The notes under the pieces are model-generated. The model was not told the DNA's origin and ran no database searches. It was given only the letters and a program-made list of their open reading frames with translations. A DNA stretch of 64,000 bases from Tilletiopsis washingtonensis (taxonomy: Eukaryota; Basidiomycota; Exobasidiomycetes; Entylomatales). Below, piece by piece: positions 35,207-49,858 of the stretch. Position numbers and translations under genes: made by a program. Position 1 is the stretch's first letter, and each line of letters begins with the position of its first letter. The stretch is from NCBI RefSeq assembly GCF_003144115.1, contig NW_020312015.1, forward strand, positions 307,945 through 371,944. Direction: 5' to 3'.

Positions 35207-37981
35207 ATGCCGCACGCCTCGTCGCCCTCCTCCAGCACTGCGGCTTTCCGCACAGGTGCCGCAGCCTCGCCTCGCCCCTTCAAGAACATGCCTTCGTCGG
35301 TGCTGGGCGCACGCGGGCCGCGCGATGCCGAGACACGCCAGGAGCTGGCACGGCAGCTGCGGCATACGCGGCAGCAGCTGCCCATCTGGGCGGGACGAGA
35401 GGCCATCGTCAAGGCAGTGCGCGAGCATGACACTGTGATTTTGATGGCCGAGACTGGCAGCGGCAAGACCACGCGTGAGTACACGGCGCATAGTCGCACT
35501 GCTGCGCTAGGCTGATCGGGCTGTGTGCGCGCCACAGAGGTGCCGCAATTTTTGCACGAGGCGGGTGTCTGCTCCGAGTCGGCGCCCCTCATCGGCATCA
35601 CGCAGCCACGGCGAGTGGCAGCTACATCGTTAGCGAGCCGCGTGGCCGCAGAGATGGGCGAGCCGGACCCAGCCAGCGTGCCGCGTGTGCCCGTCAAGAA
35701 GCGCAAGGCGGCGGGCGGCGCAGCGCCTGCCGGACGGACCCTCGGCAAGGTGGGCTATGCAATCCGCTTCGATGATCGCACAGGTCCTGATGCGCGGCTG
35801 CGCTTCATGACCGACGGTCTGCTGCTGCGGGAGATCATGGGCCGCCGCGAGCAGGCCGTCGAGGCGGGTGCGCCGAGCCATGCCATGCTGGAGCGCTACG
35901 GCGTCATCATCATCGACGAGGCACACGAGCGCACGGTCGACACCGACTTGCTGCTCGGCCTTGTGCGCCGCATCCAGCGTGCGCGCAGAGAGGCGTACGA
36001 TGCGTGGCGTACGCGCCAGGGCGCAGACAGCAGCATGGACGTGGCGCCCACGCTGCTCAAAGTCGTCGTCATGTCCGCCACGCTTGATGCGCAGAAGTTC
36101 GCCAGCTTCTTCGCCGAGCCGCGCATCTCGCCCAACGACGGTCCCGTGCCTGCGCCGATCCTCTACGTCGCAGGCAGGCAGTTCCAGGTCGACGTGTGCC
36201 ACACGATGGAGCCGCAGGCCGACCTCACCGCTGCTGCGCGACAGACTGTCTTCCAGATCCACACGGGCCTGGCACCAGGAGACATCCTAGTCTTCAGCAC
36301 GGGCGCCGAGGAGATCGAGAGTCTGCGAGCCGAGCTCGAGCGGCTCAATCCTGTCGTTGAAGCTCATTTCGAGCAGGAAGGCAAGCCGGGCAGCCGCCTG
36401 CACGTCGTGCCGCTCTATGCCGCGCTCGGAGCTGGGGCGATTGCCAAGGCGTTCGAGCCGACGCCACCTGGCTGCCGAAAGGTTGTCATCGCCACGAACA
36501 TTGCCGAGACGTCAATCACGCTGCCGGGCGTGCAGTATGTCATCGACTATGGCCTCGCCAAAGAGCGCGGCCTGACGCGCCAGGGCCAGGCTGGCGGCGG
36601 CAGTGTCTCGTCGCTGCAGGCCCTGCCCATCAGCCAGAGTGCGGCGGACCAGCGCACCGGTCGCGCAGGCCGTGTCTCCAAGGGCCGCTGCTTCCGGCTC
36701 TACACCGAGGCCGCGTACGAGGATCTGGACGTTGAGACAGTGCCCGAGATCCTGCGCTCGGACCTCACCAACACCTGCCTGACGCTCTACTCGCTAGGCA
36801 TCAACCCGCTCACGTTCGACTGGATCTCCATGCCGGACAAGAGCGAGGTGGCGGCGTCGACTATGTCGCTCTACCACCTCGGCGCCGTCGTCGAGCCGCG
36901 CGCGGAGCGACGCGAGTGCGGCATGGAGATCACGCCGCTGGGCCGCCGCATGGTCGGCTTGCCCCTGCCGGCGGCACTGGCGCGCATGCTCATCGCCGGC
37001 GGCGAGATGGGCCCACATGTGGCCCGGCAGGTGCGCGACCTCGTCGCCATTCTCTCCTCGGACCGCGCAAGCATCCTGCACGTGCCGTCGCAGAGCTCGA
37101 ATAGCGCCAGCCGCGCCGCCGGCGCCCAGGCCGGACCGAGCGACTTCGACCGTGCGCACGAGGCGCATGCAAAACTCGCGCACGTGTCGGGCGACCACGC
37201 CACGCAGCTCAACGCGCTCTACGCCTACCTCGATGCGTTGCAGGAGGCTAAGGCAAGTGCCGCGCGCATGGCCGAGCTTGGCACGCCCGACGCCAAGGGC
37301 CACAAGAGCAAGGGCCAGAAGTCGGCGCTGCACATGCACATGAAGGCGTGGTGCCGCGACAACTGGATCTCGGACAAAAGCCTGGTGCAGGTGCTGGACA
37401 TTCGGCGGCAGCTGCAGCAGCTCTGCCGCGCCGCCAAGATCATCTGCGACGACGATGCGACGCCGTCGATGCCGGGCACGCCGCGCAACAAGGTGCCGCG
37501 CATGACGCCGCTGGGCACGCCTCGCAGCTCCGGCACCGGCGATGCCTCGGACGACGACTCGGACGACAGCCACCCCGCAGCGGGCCTGTACGTCACGCGT
37601 GGCGGCGCTCGCGGGCGCGGCGCTGCGGGCGCGGAGCAGGAGCGAGAGGACTACGCCGAGCTGCGCAAGTGCATCTTCCTCGGCCGCTCGAGCGAGTATG
37701 CCTTCAAGCAGAACGACGGCTCGTACCTGCGGCCCGGCAGTGACCTGGTGAGTGCTGGCTGTCGAGAATGCCTGCGAGAGGGCGCGCGCTGACGCCTCTT
37801 GTGCACCTCCTCGCAGACGTTCCGCATCCATCCAAGCTCGACGCTGATGAACGTCAAGCCGCTGGCCATCGTGTTCGAGGAGCTCGTGCTCACCACACAG
37901 CTCTACGCTCGCACTGTGAGCGCCATCGAGTCGGCGTGGGTCGACGAGGACGCCAATCCGCGAACCCGAGCTGCCGCCTAG
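35207..37981 (+). CDS. DHR2: DEAH-box RNA helicase, Dhr2-like (ribosome biogenesis)
   Basis: Three exons (35207-35474, 35538-37747, 37817-37981) give 880 residues. All DEAH motifs are present: I (ETGSGKTTQVPQFL, completed across the first intron), Ia (ITQPRRVAA), II (IIIDEAHERTVDTD), III (VMSATLD), IV (ILVFSTGAEEIE), V (IATNIAETSITLPGVQYVIDYG) and VI (QSAADQRTGRAGRVSKG). The winged-helix and ratchet region (NPLTFDWISMPDKS) and the OB-fold follow (RKCIFLGRSSEYAFKQNDGSY, FRIHPSSTLMN, IVFEELVLTTQLYAR). The compact N-terminus, with no S1 or G-patch domain, fits Dhr2 (yeast nucleolar 18S maturation) or its relative DHX33 rather than Prp2/16/22. A Ser/Asp/Pro-rich insert near residues 760-800 is lineage-specific. 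The exact paralogue is inferred. Confidence 0.87.
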
Positions 37982-38215
37982 TGCCCGCTCATCGAGCCAC
38001 GGACAGCGCACCAACCATAACCCTCCGCCACGCTACTGCCCTTTGCTAATCGCCATCAGGCTTCGACTGTGGTGTGTCTGTGGGAAGGACGGTATATTGT
38101 GATGTCTCGAGATACAGCGCAGATGCAGCTCTAACGGTGGCCCTGCAGCTCGCGCTCGAATGCCTCTGTGCGCAGCAAGCGTCAGTCAGCCGCCCACGCA
38201 GACTCGAGCTGCAGA

Positions 38216-40134
<1,919 letters not shown>

Positions 40135-41388
40135 GGTGGAGGCGAGTGGAGGGCGCGAGAGGAGGCGGCAACTGGTGCGCAGCGAGGAGCGACGCTGCAG
40201 GCAGGCAGGCCGGACGCTGGAGTGAGAGAGGCAAGAAGGAGCGTGAGGCGATAAAGATGGTGGGGGAGCGCTGGCAAGGCGCGAGCTCCTTCTTGAGCGT
40301 CTTGAAGCGCTCCGCACCGGCGCGGAGAAGCGGCGGCGCCGGCGCTGGCGTGGCAGGCGGCCTGCCGAGCGTGCAGCACAAGAGCGTCACCGTCGTGGCC
40401 GCCGCGGCGGGCGCCGAGCCGGCGCCGAGATGCGTGCGCACGCCACGCCGCTGCGCGCTCCGCTGTCGCGGCACAGCCACGGATCTCCGCGCCGTCTCGC
40501 GCGCGGCCCATGTGGCCTCGTAGCGTCTCTGCGTCGAAGCCAGCATCCTCCCGCGCCGGCTGAGCTGCATGCATGTCCGGAGATCAGACGACACCCGAGA
40601 GTGGCTTCGACGAGGAACGTGCTGCGCCAGATGGGTATGCAGTCCGCTCAGGGCATGAAGGAGGGACAGGGATCTGCGAGGCATCTGCACGGCGTTGCTC
40701 TGGCGCAGCGAGGCGCGCTTCGTGCCTCGAGACGACCTCCCAGCACAGCCACGGCCTCTCTGCTCGGGATCCCGAGCCTCGATGTGGCACGCGCAGTACC
40801 AGAGTCTTGGCGAGATTTCGGGGCATACTCCAGCTTCTCTTTGGCAATTGCTCGCCGTCAGCGGCGGACTGCGAGGGCGGGCTGGAGACACGCCCGTGCG
40901 CGCGCGGCGAAGGTGTTGCTCCGTGTGCCGAGCCGGCGACACGGAGAGACACAGGCGCCGTGCCTGAAGTGAGCCCCGCGATGTCTGCGCGACGCGACCT
41001 GCCAGCAGCCTCCTCCGCCTGCTGTCCACGCCGGCTGCGGACGTCACCTTGGCACCTTGGGAAGGCAAGGCCGGCTGTTGAGAGCCATTGCTCAACATGC
41101 AGAGGCGCTCGATGTCTGTCCGAGGCGGACGTCCGGAGCCGCGTTGGCGCGCGCCGGGCAGCCGCGACGAGGCGATGCAGCCCCAGGGGCTGCGCCGCGC
41201 GCTGCCGCCGAGGCGGTGAGATGCGCACCCGACGCGCGCTGTGCGCGCGCTGCTTCTCCCAGCTCCACACCTCTCGTCGTCAGACCAGCCCTTCGGCTGC
41301 ACCTTCCTTCCGCGCTCTGCCCGGCCGCCGAGCCTGCTCAGGAGCCTCCGCATATCTGAGCGCGGAGCGCCGGCGTCTCCCTTCCGCC
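40135..41388. promoter_or_regulatory. Divergent 1.25-kb region between SLT2 and the BEACH gene
   Basis: It contains the promoters of two genes transcribed away from each other. Open frames across it (for example 40584-41270 -) have no motifs. No separate gene is supported. Confidence 0.45.
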
Positions 41389-44300
41389 ATGTCGCTGCGG
41401 CCGCGCGCCTCGGCCTCGGCGCTTGACGTGGCTTCGCCTGGCAGCGTCAGCTCGCCGGGCGCCTCGTCGAGCAGCAAGCCGATCCTCTCGCCCCTTCTCT
41501 CTCCCTCCAATCTGCTGCGCGGCGGTGGTGGTAGCGGCAGCAGCAATGGACCGCATCTCTCGCCCAGCAGTCCGTCAGGCACTGCCCGCGGCCTCGCCCA
41601 CTCGCCCTCGCTCGCCAGTCTCGGCTCGGCCGGCCGCGGCCGGCAGGCCAGCGCAGAGTACGGCAGCCCGGGCCCGTGGGAGGAGGAGCGCGAGGAGAGT
41701 CTGCGCGAGCTGGCCGTCGTATTAGGCGCGCTGCGGCAGGTGGAGGCACACAAGCTCGACGGCACAGTGAGTAGGCCTTGGCAGCGAGAGGGACGCGCAG
41801 GTCGTTGTGAGCTCGCACACGGCGCGCACGTGCTGACGCAGAGTGCAGCTGCATCTCCTCTCGCAGCTGCAGCGTCTCGTCCACGAAGGTGACTCGCTGC
41901 CGCCGAACCACGCGCGGCCCTCGCCCAAGGACGAGTTCCGCCGCCTGGGCGGCTACCTGACCCTCGTCGGCCTGCTCAGCAGTCTCGAGGGCAGTCGGCA
42001 TCCGCCGCAAGCAGAGTCGGAGGATGCCTCTGCCGAGCTTGCAGTGCTGCATCTTGATGAGGGCGAGACGAAGGCAGATCCGTCGTCGGGCCCGACCGAA
42101 GCGCCGGCCGATGCGTCCAGCGAGGCTCGTGCTGAAGGATCCAGCGCTGCTGATGATGCGGCCCAGCTTCACGAACGGCTGCGCGTCGAGATCTTCAAGC
42201 TCACGCTCTCCGTGCTGCTGGCCACGCTCGTCAGCGTGCCGGCGAACACGGCCCACTTCGAGCGTGCCGTCGGCTGGGACACGTTGCTGGCTAGCCTGCG
42301 GCTCAGCACTGTGCTCGAGACCTCACCGCGACAGTTCTATGGCGCACTGCTCGGCCTGGCGGTGGGCGATGTTGGCTCGTGGATCGGCTGGCTGGACCGC
42401 GCAAAGCTGGACGAGAGCGGCGAGGCAGCAGCCGATGAAGAGGCTTTGCTGCGGCGCATCTCGCAAGCCTGGGGTTCCACACGCGTTGAGGTGCCGAAGG
42501 GCCTGAGTCTGGTGGTGAGCTGTCTAGCAGACTGCGGCGATCGGTGGCTGGACACCGCAGTCTCTTCGATCCTCGAGCGAATCGCCCAGAGCAGTCGGCG
42601 CAACCAGGTCGCGATGGCGCAGGCCGGCCTCGGCGACCAGCTGCTCGAGCCTGCCAGCTCTCAGGGCGACTCTGCCGCTACTGCATGCAAGTGGCGGACA
42701 GCGCAGCGCCTCTGCGAGCTCGGCCTGTCGAACGCGACCGCACAGACGATGCTGCGCCGCCTCATCAGCAAGTCCGACGTCTCGCTGGCCACCGACTCGC
42801 ATCTCGGTCTGCTACTCTCGATCGCCGCGCCCTCACGCGGGCCGAAGAGCGTGACGTTCGAGATGGGCACCACCGGGCATGCCTCGCTGTCCTTCTCCTC
42901 TCTGCGGCGGCCCTTCCCGCCCGGTACCAACTCGCGCGGCTTCAGCTTCTTCGCCTCGATCTACATCGAGCGCATCGAGCCGAGTGCCGAGCTTGAGCTG
43001 CTGCAGCTCTTCGACGTATCACGTCAATGCTCTGTGCGCCTCAGCATCGAGCCGGGCACCGGACAGGTCAACTACTCTACCGCCGAGGGCGCGCCGCGCA
43101 CGCACTTCCAGGGCGCTGTGCAGGCCGGCGCATGGACGCACATCTGTCTCACGCACGCGCGGCCAAAGGCTCAGGCCCGCTCGTCGCTCGCACAGCTCTT
43201 TCTCAACGGGCGCCTCGTCGATGAGCAGACGGTGCTGTGGCCAAGCAGCGCGAGCGGTAACGTGCGGGCAGTGTTCGGCACGATGCCGCCTGCGCGCGTC
43301 TCGCCGACGACCCCTCAGTCTGCACGCCGCAAGGCAAGCCGGCTCGTCTGGTCGCTCGGTCCAGCGCACCTGCTCGACGCCGTCGTGCCTCCTGACCTGC
43401 CCCTCGTGCTCTCGGAGCTCTCGCCACGCTACGCCGGCAACTTGCAGGACTCGCTCGGCCGTTTCCTCACGTACTCGACGAGCACGCACGTGAATCTGCG
43501 GCTGAGCGAGCTCTCGCGCAACGGCACTACTGGCAGCGGGAGCGAGCGAGACCTCTCCTCGCACCCGCTCGTGGCCGCGATTGCCGGCAGCGCGCGGGAT
43601 CTGTTCAACGAGGAGCGCTTCTACTTCGTCGTCTCGGCAGACAATACGTGGGCGCTGGCACGACAGGCCGTCGCTGCCGATGCAGCTATACGCCCCGGAC
43701 CCCTCGTGGTGCTGAATCAGGCCATGCCGCTCACGCGCGATGCCATCGCTGCGCCGTCGGGGTACGCGAAGCTGTACGGCGACCCCGTGCTGTGCGTGCC
43801 CAAGGGCCTCGACGAGACGATCTGGCAGCTGGGCGGCGCTGGCGTGCTGCTGGCCCTCGTTGAGCGTGCGAGCGATGCTGTGGGCCTGGAGCGCGCTCTG
43901 GCGCTGCTGTTCAGCGTGACGAAGGACAGCTGGCGGCTGTCGGAGGACCTGGAGCGCAAGAAGGGCTACGAGGTGCTCAGCTTGCTGCTGCATCGGCATC
44001 AAGAGCGCGGCTTGCTCTCGCGCCGCATCCTCGACATGTTCCTCGAGGCCGTCGGCGTGGAGAATGCGCAGCCAGAGGAGACGGCGCTGTCTAATCCGTT
44101 CCTATTCCGCCTCTTCCTGCTCGACTTCCAGCTCTGGACGCGCTGCGACGACGACACGCAGCGCGTTCATCTGCAGCACTTTGGCACGCTGCTGCGGATC
44201 TCGCGGCACCGGCGCTTCAACATTCGCCGTTCAGGCAAGATGCAGCTGGCGAGAAAGGTGAGCGATCTGGCTTCATCGGCCCCGGTCCGTACTGATCCAT

Positions 44301-47300
44301 GGCACACACAGATGCTGTACGCTCTGCGCGCCAACGTGTTCAGCGAGGAGACGCTCGAGGAGGCGATACAGGCCCTGCGCGTGGTTCTCATAGCCAGCTT
44401 CTCGGAGGCCAACATTCGCGCGCTCACGACGTACCTGGCCTCTCAGCTCTGCCAGGCGGTAGAGGAGGCACGGTCGCCCGCACCGCAGCGCATGTCGACG
44501 CTGGACTCCTCGTCCGCTGGAGCAGTGCGTGCCAGCACGGGAGCCTCCGCCAGCAGCACGCCTCTGCGCGTCTTCGAGATGCTCACTGAGCTTGTGCTGG
44601 AGCGGCCCTCGTACCTGTCCAAGCTGGCGACGTCGGTGAGCAGCAAATGGCTGCTGCTCTTCTTCCATCCGCACGCCGAGCGACGCGCCGCCGTGCTCTC
44701 GCTGGCCATTCTGTCGCGTCTGCTGGCCACGCTGCCGCGCTATGCCGAGCGCCTTAACGCGGCCGGAGGCATCAAGACGCTCGAGCGTCTCCTGCCGCGC
44801 TTCTGGTCGAGTCCAGCCGTGCTGCCCACGTGCTTTGCCATCCTCTTCGGCAAGGACCTCGAGCCGGGTGCTGGTCTGAGCTCCTTCGAGCCCGCGCCAG
44901 CGCTCCAGGTTCGCTGTGCGCCAATCATGCGAGTCATCGTCGCTACCATGCGCGAAGGCCTGCGCGCCACTGCATCTCGTGGTGCGCCTTCGCGTACTCG
45001 GCCGGGCGCCAATCGCGGCCGGCCCTCGGACTTCCTTGCCGCGCCGACGCCGAGCGCGAAGGGCAGACATGGACGCAAGCGCTCTGCCTCGTTCAACATC
45101 GATTCGAAGGAGCTTGCAGAGTCGTTCAAGACGAGCAGCGAGGAGGCGCTGCTGCGCGATGCAGTCTCTCTGCTGGAGAAGCACTGTCTGGCGTCGGCAG
45201 TATTCCGCGAGCTGCTCTTCTCGCCCATCATACTGCGGCTGCTCGTCTCGACGGTCAGCCCGTACGCCCGTGTTCGCGGGCGTGCGAAGCAAGACGATGC
45301 TGCATCGGGTGAAGACGAGCTCGACCTCGTAGACACGCTTTGCGATCGCATCTTCACTTTACTCGCGCAGCTGGCGCTCGAGTCCATGCTCGAGACCGGT
45401 GGCACTGCTGTACTTGCAGCGCTCGTTGCGGCGGCACCGCCCGCCGACCTCAAGGCGGCCTCGTCGTTCCGGGCGGCTATGTTCGCGCGCCTGTGCGAAG
45501 CAGCTGTGCACATGCTGGCGCGAAGGCCGGCTATCCTTCGCAGCGACGCCACCTGCGGCGTCCTGGCCACGCTGGCGGCCAGCGCTTCGGAGGAGGCGCT
45601 GCAAGGCTCGCCGCTGCTGCACTCCACCTTCGACCTGATCACAGCCCTGCTCAACAAGCTGACGATGCGTGCGCGGCAGCCGCAGGACGCGGTGCACACT
45701 GTGATTCGCTCGCTCCTGGCCTCCCTCAACCAGGTTGTGCTGCTCAGGCTCGCGACTGAGGAGGCCTCGGTCTGTCAGACGCTGCGACAGGTGGCACAGC
45801 AGCAGACGAGCGTGTTCGCCTCTGACAACAGCGACGAGACCTTCTTCCGCTGCCTGCTCCATCAGGCGCTGAAGCACCTCAAGGACAAGGATCGTCAGAC
45901 GAGCTTGGAGAGCCGAGATGTCCTCCGCCTGCTCGTCGTGGCTCGCCCGCCGCTTTTCGACGCGCTGCAGCGTCCGGGCTCGAATGCTTCCGACCTACTC
46001 AAGGGCTCTGAGCCGTCCTACGTCTGCTCGCTTGTCCAAGGCCTTGACTCCGACACTGCGGCCGTGCCCTACGAGCAGGAGTGGGACGGCTTCCTCAAGT
46101 CGCTTGAGACTCTCAAGGCCGCTGCTCACCTCGAGCGCATTGGACACGTCAAGGAGCTGCTGGACCGCTCGGACGCGCGGGATCACGCCATAGTGGCCAC
46201 GGAGCGCCGCATGGTAGCCTGGCATGCCAGCCTCCGAAGCGAGTGAGTGTGTCCGTGCCCTAGCCGCGAGAGACATTCTGACACCTGCCGTGCCGTCAGC
46301 GACGAGGTGCGGTACAACAAGTATCGCCTGGACGCACGGGAGCTCTTCGTCTTCGCACAGGCCGAGTGGACGAAGATGCTGGCGTCGCTGCAGCGCGAGC
46401 GCGGCCTGCTGGGCCCAGACGGCCGAGACGGGAGCCGCATGTGGAAGCTCGATCCCACGGAGGGTCCGCAGCGCATGCGCATCAAGCTGCAAGAGCTGCC
46501 GCGCGCCGAAGAGGCTGCTGAGGTTCCGTACATCAAGGGCGCGGCGCTTCAGCACACGTCAGACGAGAAGGCGCACGGCGATGAGTGGGGCAGCGGTGAG
46601 CAGCTCGTCGACGAGCCGGAAGAGGCGCTGGTGCCGGACAACACTCCGCATCCCGAGACGCCGGGCCACGGCAAGGAGGCCAGCACGGACCCAACCGAGA
46701 CCGGTCTACCTGAGGCGGCTAGGGACGAGACTGACGCCGCCGAGCTCGGCGATGGCGAAGAGAAGTTTCGCCGAGTGCTGCGCTCGCTCGAGCGCGGAGA
46801 CGTCATCGTCGATGTGTACAACACGTCGCGCGTCGTGGGCATCGAGTGTCGCGCTGCGCTGCTCATCGTCGGCCGCACATGTCTGACGCTCATCGACGAC
46901 TACGTGCAGCTGCGCTCCGGCGAGCTGTGCGCGGCGTGGGAGGCACCTCGAGAGGAGCGAGATGCGCTCGTAATGGCGACCGTCGCCTCTGAGGCGGACG
47001 CAGACAGGCCTTCGACGCTCATCGCAACGCTCGAAGGCGAGGCGCAGACGCGCAAGTGGCCCTGGGCGCAGCTCGTGGCGTGCCATCGGCGTGCATTCCT
47101 CCATCGCCGCACCGCCGTCGAGCTCTTCTTCCAGGACGGACAGAGCTGCCTCTTGGTGCTCGACAAGACAGCGACCGTCGAGCGGCTCCTCAAGGAGCTC
47201 GGCACGCGCAATCGCGCAGCTGTCGTCGCCCCGGACTCGCTCCTCGCTGGCATTCGCCTTGCGGCCCCCGCAGCTCGCGCTCAAGGCGGCGGCAGCCTGT

Positions 47301-49758
47301 CTTCGCGTCTGGCTGGCGCAGTGCTTGGCCGATCGCAGCAGCCGGGTGCCTTGACAGCCGCGTGGATGCGCCGTGAGATCAGCAACTTCGACTACTTGAT
47401 GCAGCTCAACACGCTTGCTGGCCGCACTTACACTGATCTCTCGGCGTACCCCGTCTTCCCGTGGATCCTGGCGGACTACACGTCGGCGACGCTCGACCTC
47501 TCCAACCCCTCGACGTTCCGCAAGCTCGAGCTGCCGATGGGTGCGCAGATGCCCGCACGTCGCCGCCAATTCGATGAGCGCTATGCGCAGCTGCTCGAGC
47601 TCGACGAGGTCCCGCGGCACTACGGCACGCACTACAGCACCGCAGCGACCGTATGCGGATACCTGATCCGCGTGCGGCCATACTCGGCCATGCTCATTGC
47701 GCTGCAGGGTGGCACCTTCGACTTGGCCGACCGCACGTTCAGCAGCATCCAGAGAGCCTGGCAGTCAGCCTCTGAGCTCTCCAGCGGCGATGTGCGCGAG
47801 CTCGTGCCCGAGATGTTCTTCCTGCCCGAGTGTCTCGTGAACACGAACCGCTTCGACTTCGGCCACAAGCAGGACGGCGAGGCTGTCGACGACGTAGAGC
47901 TGCCGCCGTGGGCGCACGGCGACGCGCGGCTGTTCATCCAGAAGCATCGCGAGGCGCTCGAGTCTGACTACGTCTCCGCCCATCTCGGCTCCTGGATCGA
48001 CCTGATCTTTGGCTGTCGCTCGCGCGGCGAAGGCGCCGTCGAGTCGACCAATGTCTTCCATCCGCTCTCGTACGACGATGGTGTGGACCTCGAGGCGATC
48101 GAGTCGCCGCACGAGCGTCTTGCGGCGGCCAGCCAGATCCACAACTTCGGCCAGTGCATGCCGCAGCTCTTCACGCAGCCGCATCCTGCGCGTGCACCGC
48201 GCATCGATGCCTCCGCACTGCCCGGAGGCCAGCTGCCCAGTTTGTCCGAGACGCCGTGGCTGATGGCGCAGGCAATCGTGCCAATCCGCACACTGCGTGG
48301 CAGCGTCCACTCCATCTATGCGGAGCGGCCGGAGCGCGCGTATGGTGAGTGCTTCTGGAGCTGTCCGTCTATCACATGTGCTGACGTGTCCTGAGTCAGC
48401 CTCGCCGCGCGACTACCTGATCATGCCCAAGCTTGGGCTGAGCATCAGCTCCGGCCATCTGGATGGCAGCGTGCGCATCTTTGGCTCGCACGACGCGGGC
48501 CGTGCTGCCGGCGTCACCGAGCAGATGACCGCCGCGCGCATCACCTGCATGCAGCAGGCCGGTCCCGACTCCATCGTCGTCGGCAGCAGCGACGGGCTGC
48601 TTGGCCTCTGGAAGGTCAACGCCAGCAAAGCCGAGCTGAGTCTCTCGAGCACGCTGCGCGCACACTCGGCCTGTGAGTCTCCGCGACGCACGTCCGCCAG
48701 CTGCTGCGACTGATCGCTGCGTCTGCAGCTGTGCTTTGTGTCGTTGCATCGATGAGCTACAGCATCGTCGTTAGCGGCTCGGAGGACTGCACCGCTGCGG
48801 TGTGGGACCTCAACCGCGGCGAGTACGTTCGCTCTCTACGCGGGCACGCCAGCGCCGTGCAGCAGGTGGCCGTCGACGGAGGCAGTGGCCTTATTGCCAC
48901 AGCCGCTGGGCCCGAGGTGCGGCTGTGGAGCATCAACGGCGACCTGCTCTCGCGCATCTCCACCAACGCGAGCCTCTCCGAGCCCGTCGCCAGCCTAGCC
49001 TTTTTCGCGCGCGAGTGGCACGAGGGCAAGCTGGCACTGCTCCTGACGGGCCATCGACGCAAGGTGTGTGCTGCCGCTGAGTAGCGTGTCTGACAGCGTG
49101 CTGACAGCTCGCCTCAGGTCATTGCCTGGGCCTGCACTCCGCGCTCGTCTGACGAGCAGAGCCGGCTGCTCTGGCGACTCGAGCCGCACCACGTGAGTGA
49201 TGGCTTCTTGTCTGCGCCCTAGTCCAGTGTCCTGACATCTGCATAGGTGTTCGAGCACCACGACCGCGTGGGTCCGGCAACGACGCCGCTCATCACGGCC
49301 ATCCACACGAGCGCCACGCAGCTCTTCACCGGCGACGAGCTGGGCCGCCTCTATGGTGCGCAGCGCACGCGTGTGTCCCTCAGCAAGTCCTGGCTGACGC
49401 TGCTTCTCCTGCCCCAGTCTGGTCCTTCCCTGGCGACGCGATTCCTGTGCCCGACTCTTACTCGGGCTCGTGCATGGGTCCGTGCGCCAAGCGCTTCGGT
49501 GTGCTCGAAGCCAAGCGCACCTGCGTGAGCTGTGAGTGGCTGGCGTGCTGTCCACACCCGAGCGACATCGACTGACGCTGTGGTGCCCAGGCGGCGGCCT
49601 CTTCTGCTCGGCCTGTGCGCAGCCCCAGGCCGTCTACGGCGGCGCCCGGTGAGTCCGCCGTCCTGCTGCTGGCCTCCGACACCTAACTGACGCCCCGCCA
49701 CAGCTTCTGCCAATCCTGTTCCTCTGTTCTTGCCCTCCTCCCCACACATCGTCCGTAG
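41389..49758 (+). CDS. BEACH-domain protein with ConA-like, PH-BEACH, WD40 and FYVE-like finger (ALFY/WDFY3 type)
   Basis: Eleven exons (41389-41766, 41867-44257, 44312-46242, 46300-48344, 48400-48672, 48729-49063, 49118-49192, 49247-49355, 49418-49531, 49591-49648, 49704-49758) give 2587 residues in one phase. Order: disordered N-terminus; helical region; ConA-like lectin domain near residues 480-600 (GFSFFASIYIERIEP, GAWTHICLTHARPK, LFLNGRLVDEQTVLWP); armadillo-like repeats; a PH-type region; the BEACH domain (MRREISNFDYLMQLNTLAGRTYTDLSAYPVFPWILADY, HYSTAATVCGYLIRVRPYS, FFLPECLVNTNRFDFG); WD40 repeats (SGSEDCTAAVWDLNRGEYVRSLRGH). It ends in a cysteine finger (CMGPCAKRF, RTCVSCGGLFCSACA, RFCQSCS). 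BEACH proteins act in vesicle traffic, lysosomes and selective autophagy. A 54-nt in-frame intron at 44258-44311 is easy to miss. Confidence 0.92.
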
Positions 49759-49858
49759 ATCCTCCATCATCTGTACCACCAGCCATCCCACGTCGTCACG
49801 CGCATCCTCGCCAATACAGGCCCCTTCACACAGCCGGCAATCCGTCACGTCGCTAGCA

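Noticed and set aside
40573-41388. Upstream extension of the BEACH first exon
   Set aside because: The frame is open upstream, but composition changes and the ATG at 41389 starts the Ser-rich N-terminus right after a likely leader. No conserved residues lie upstream.
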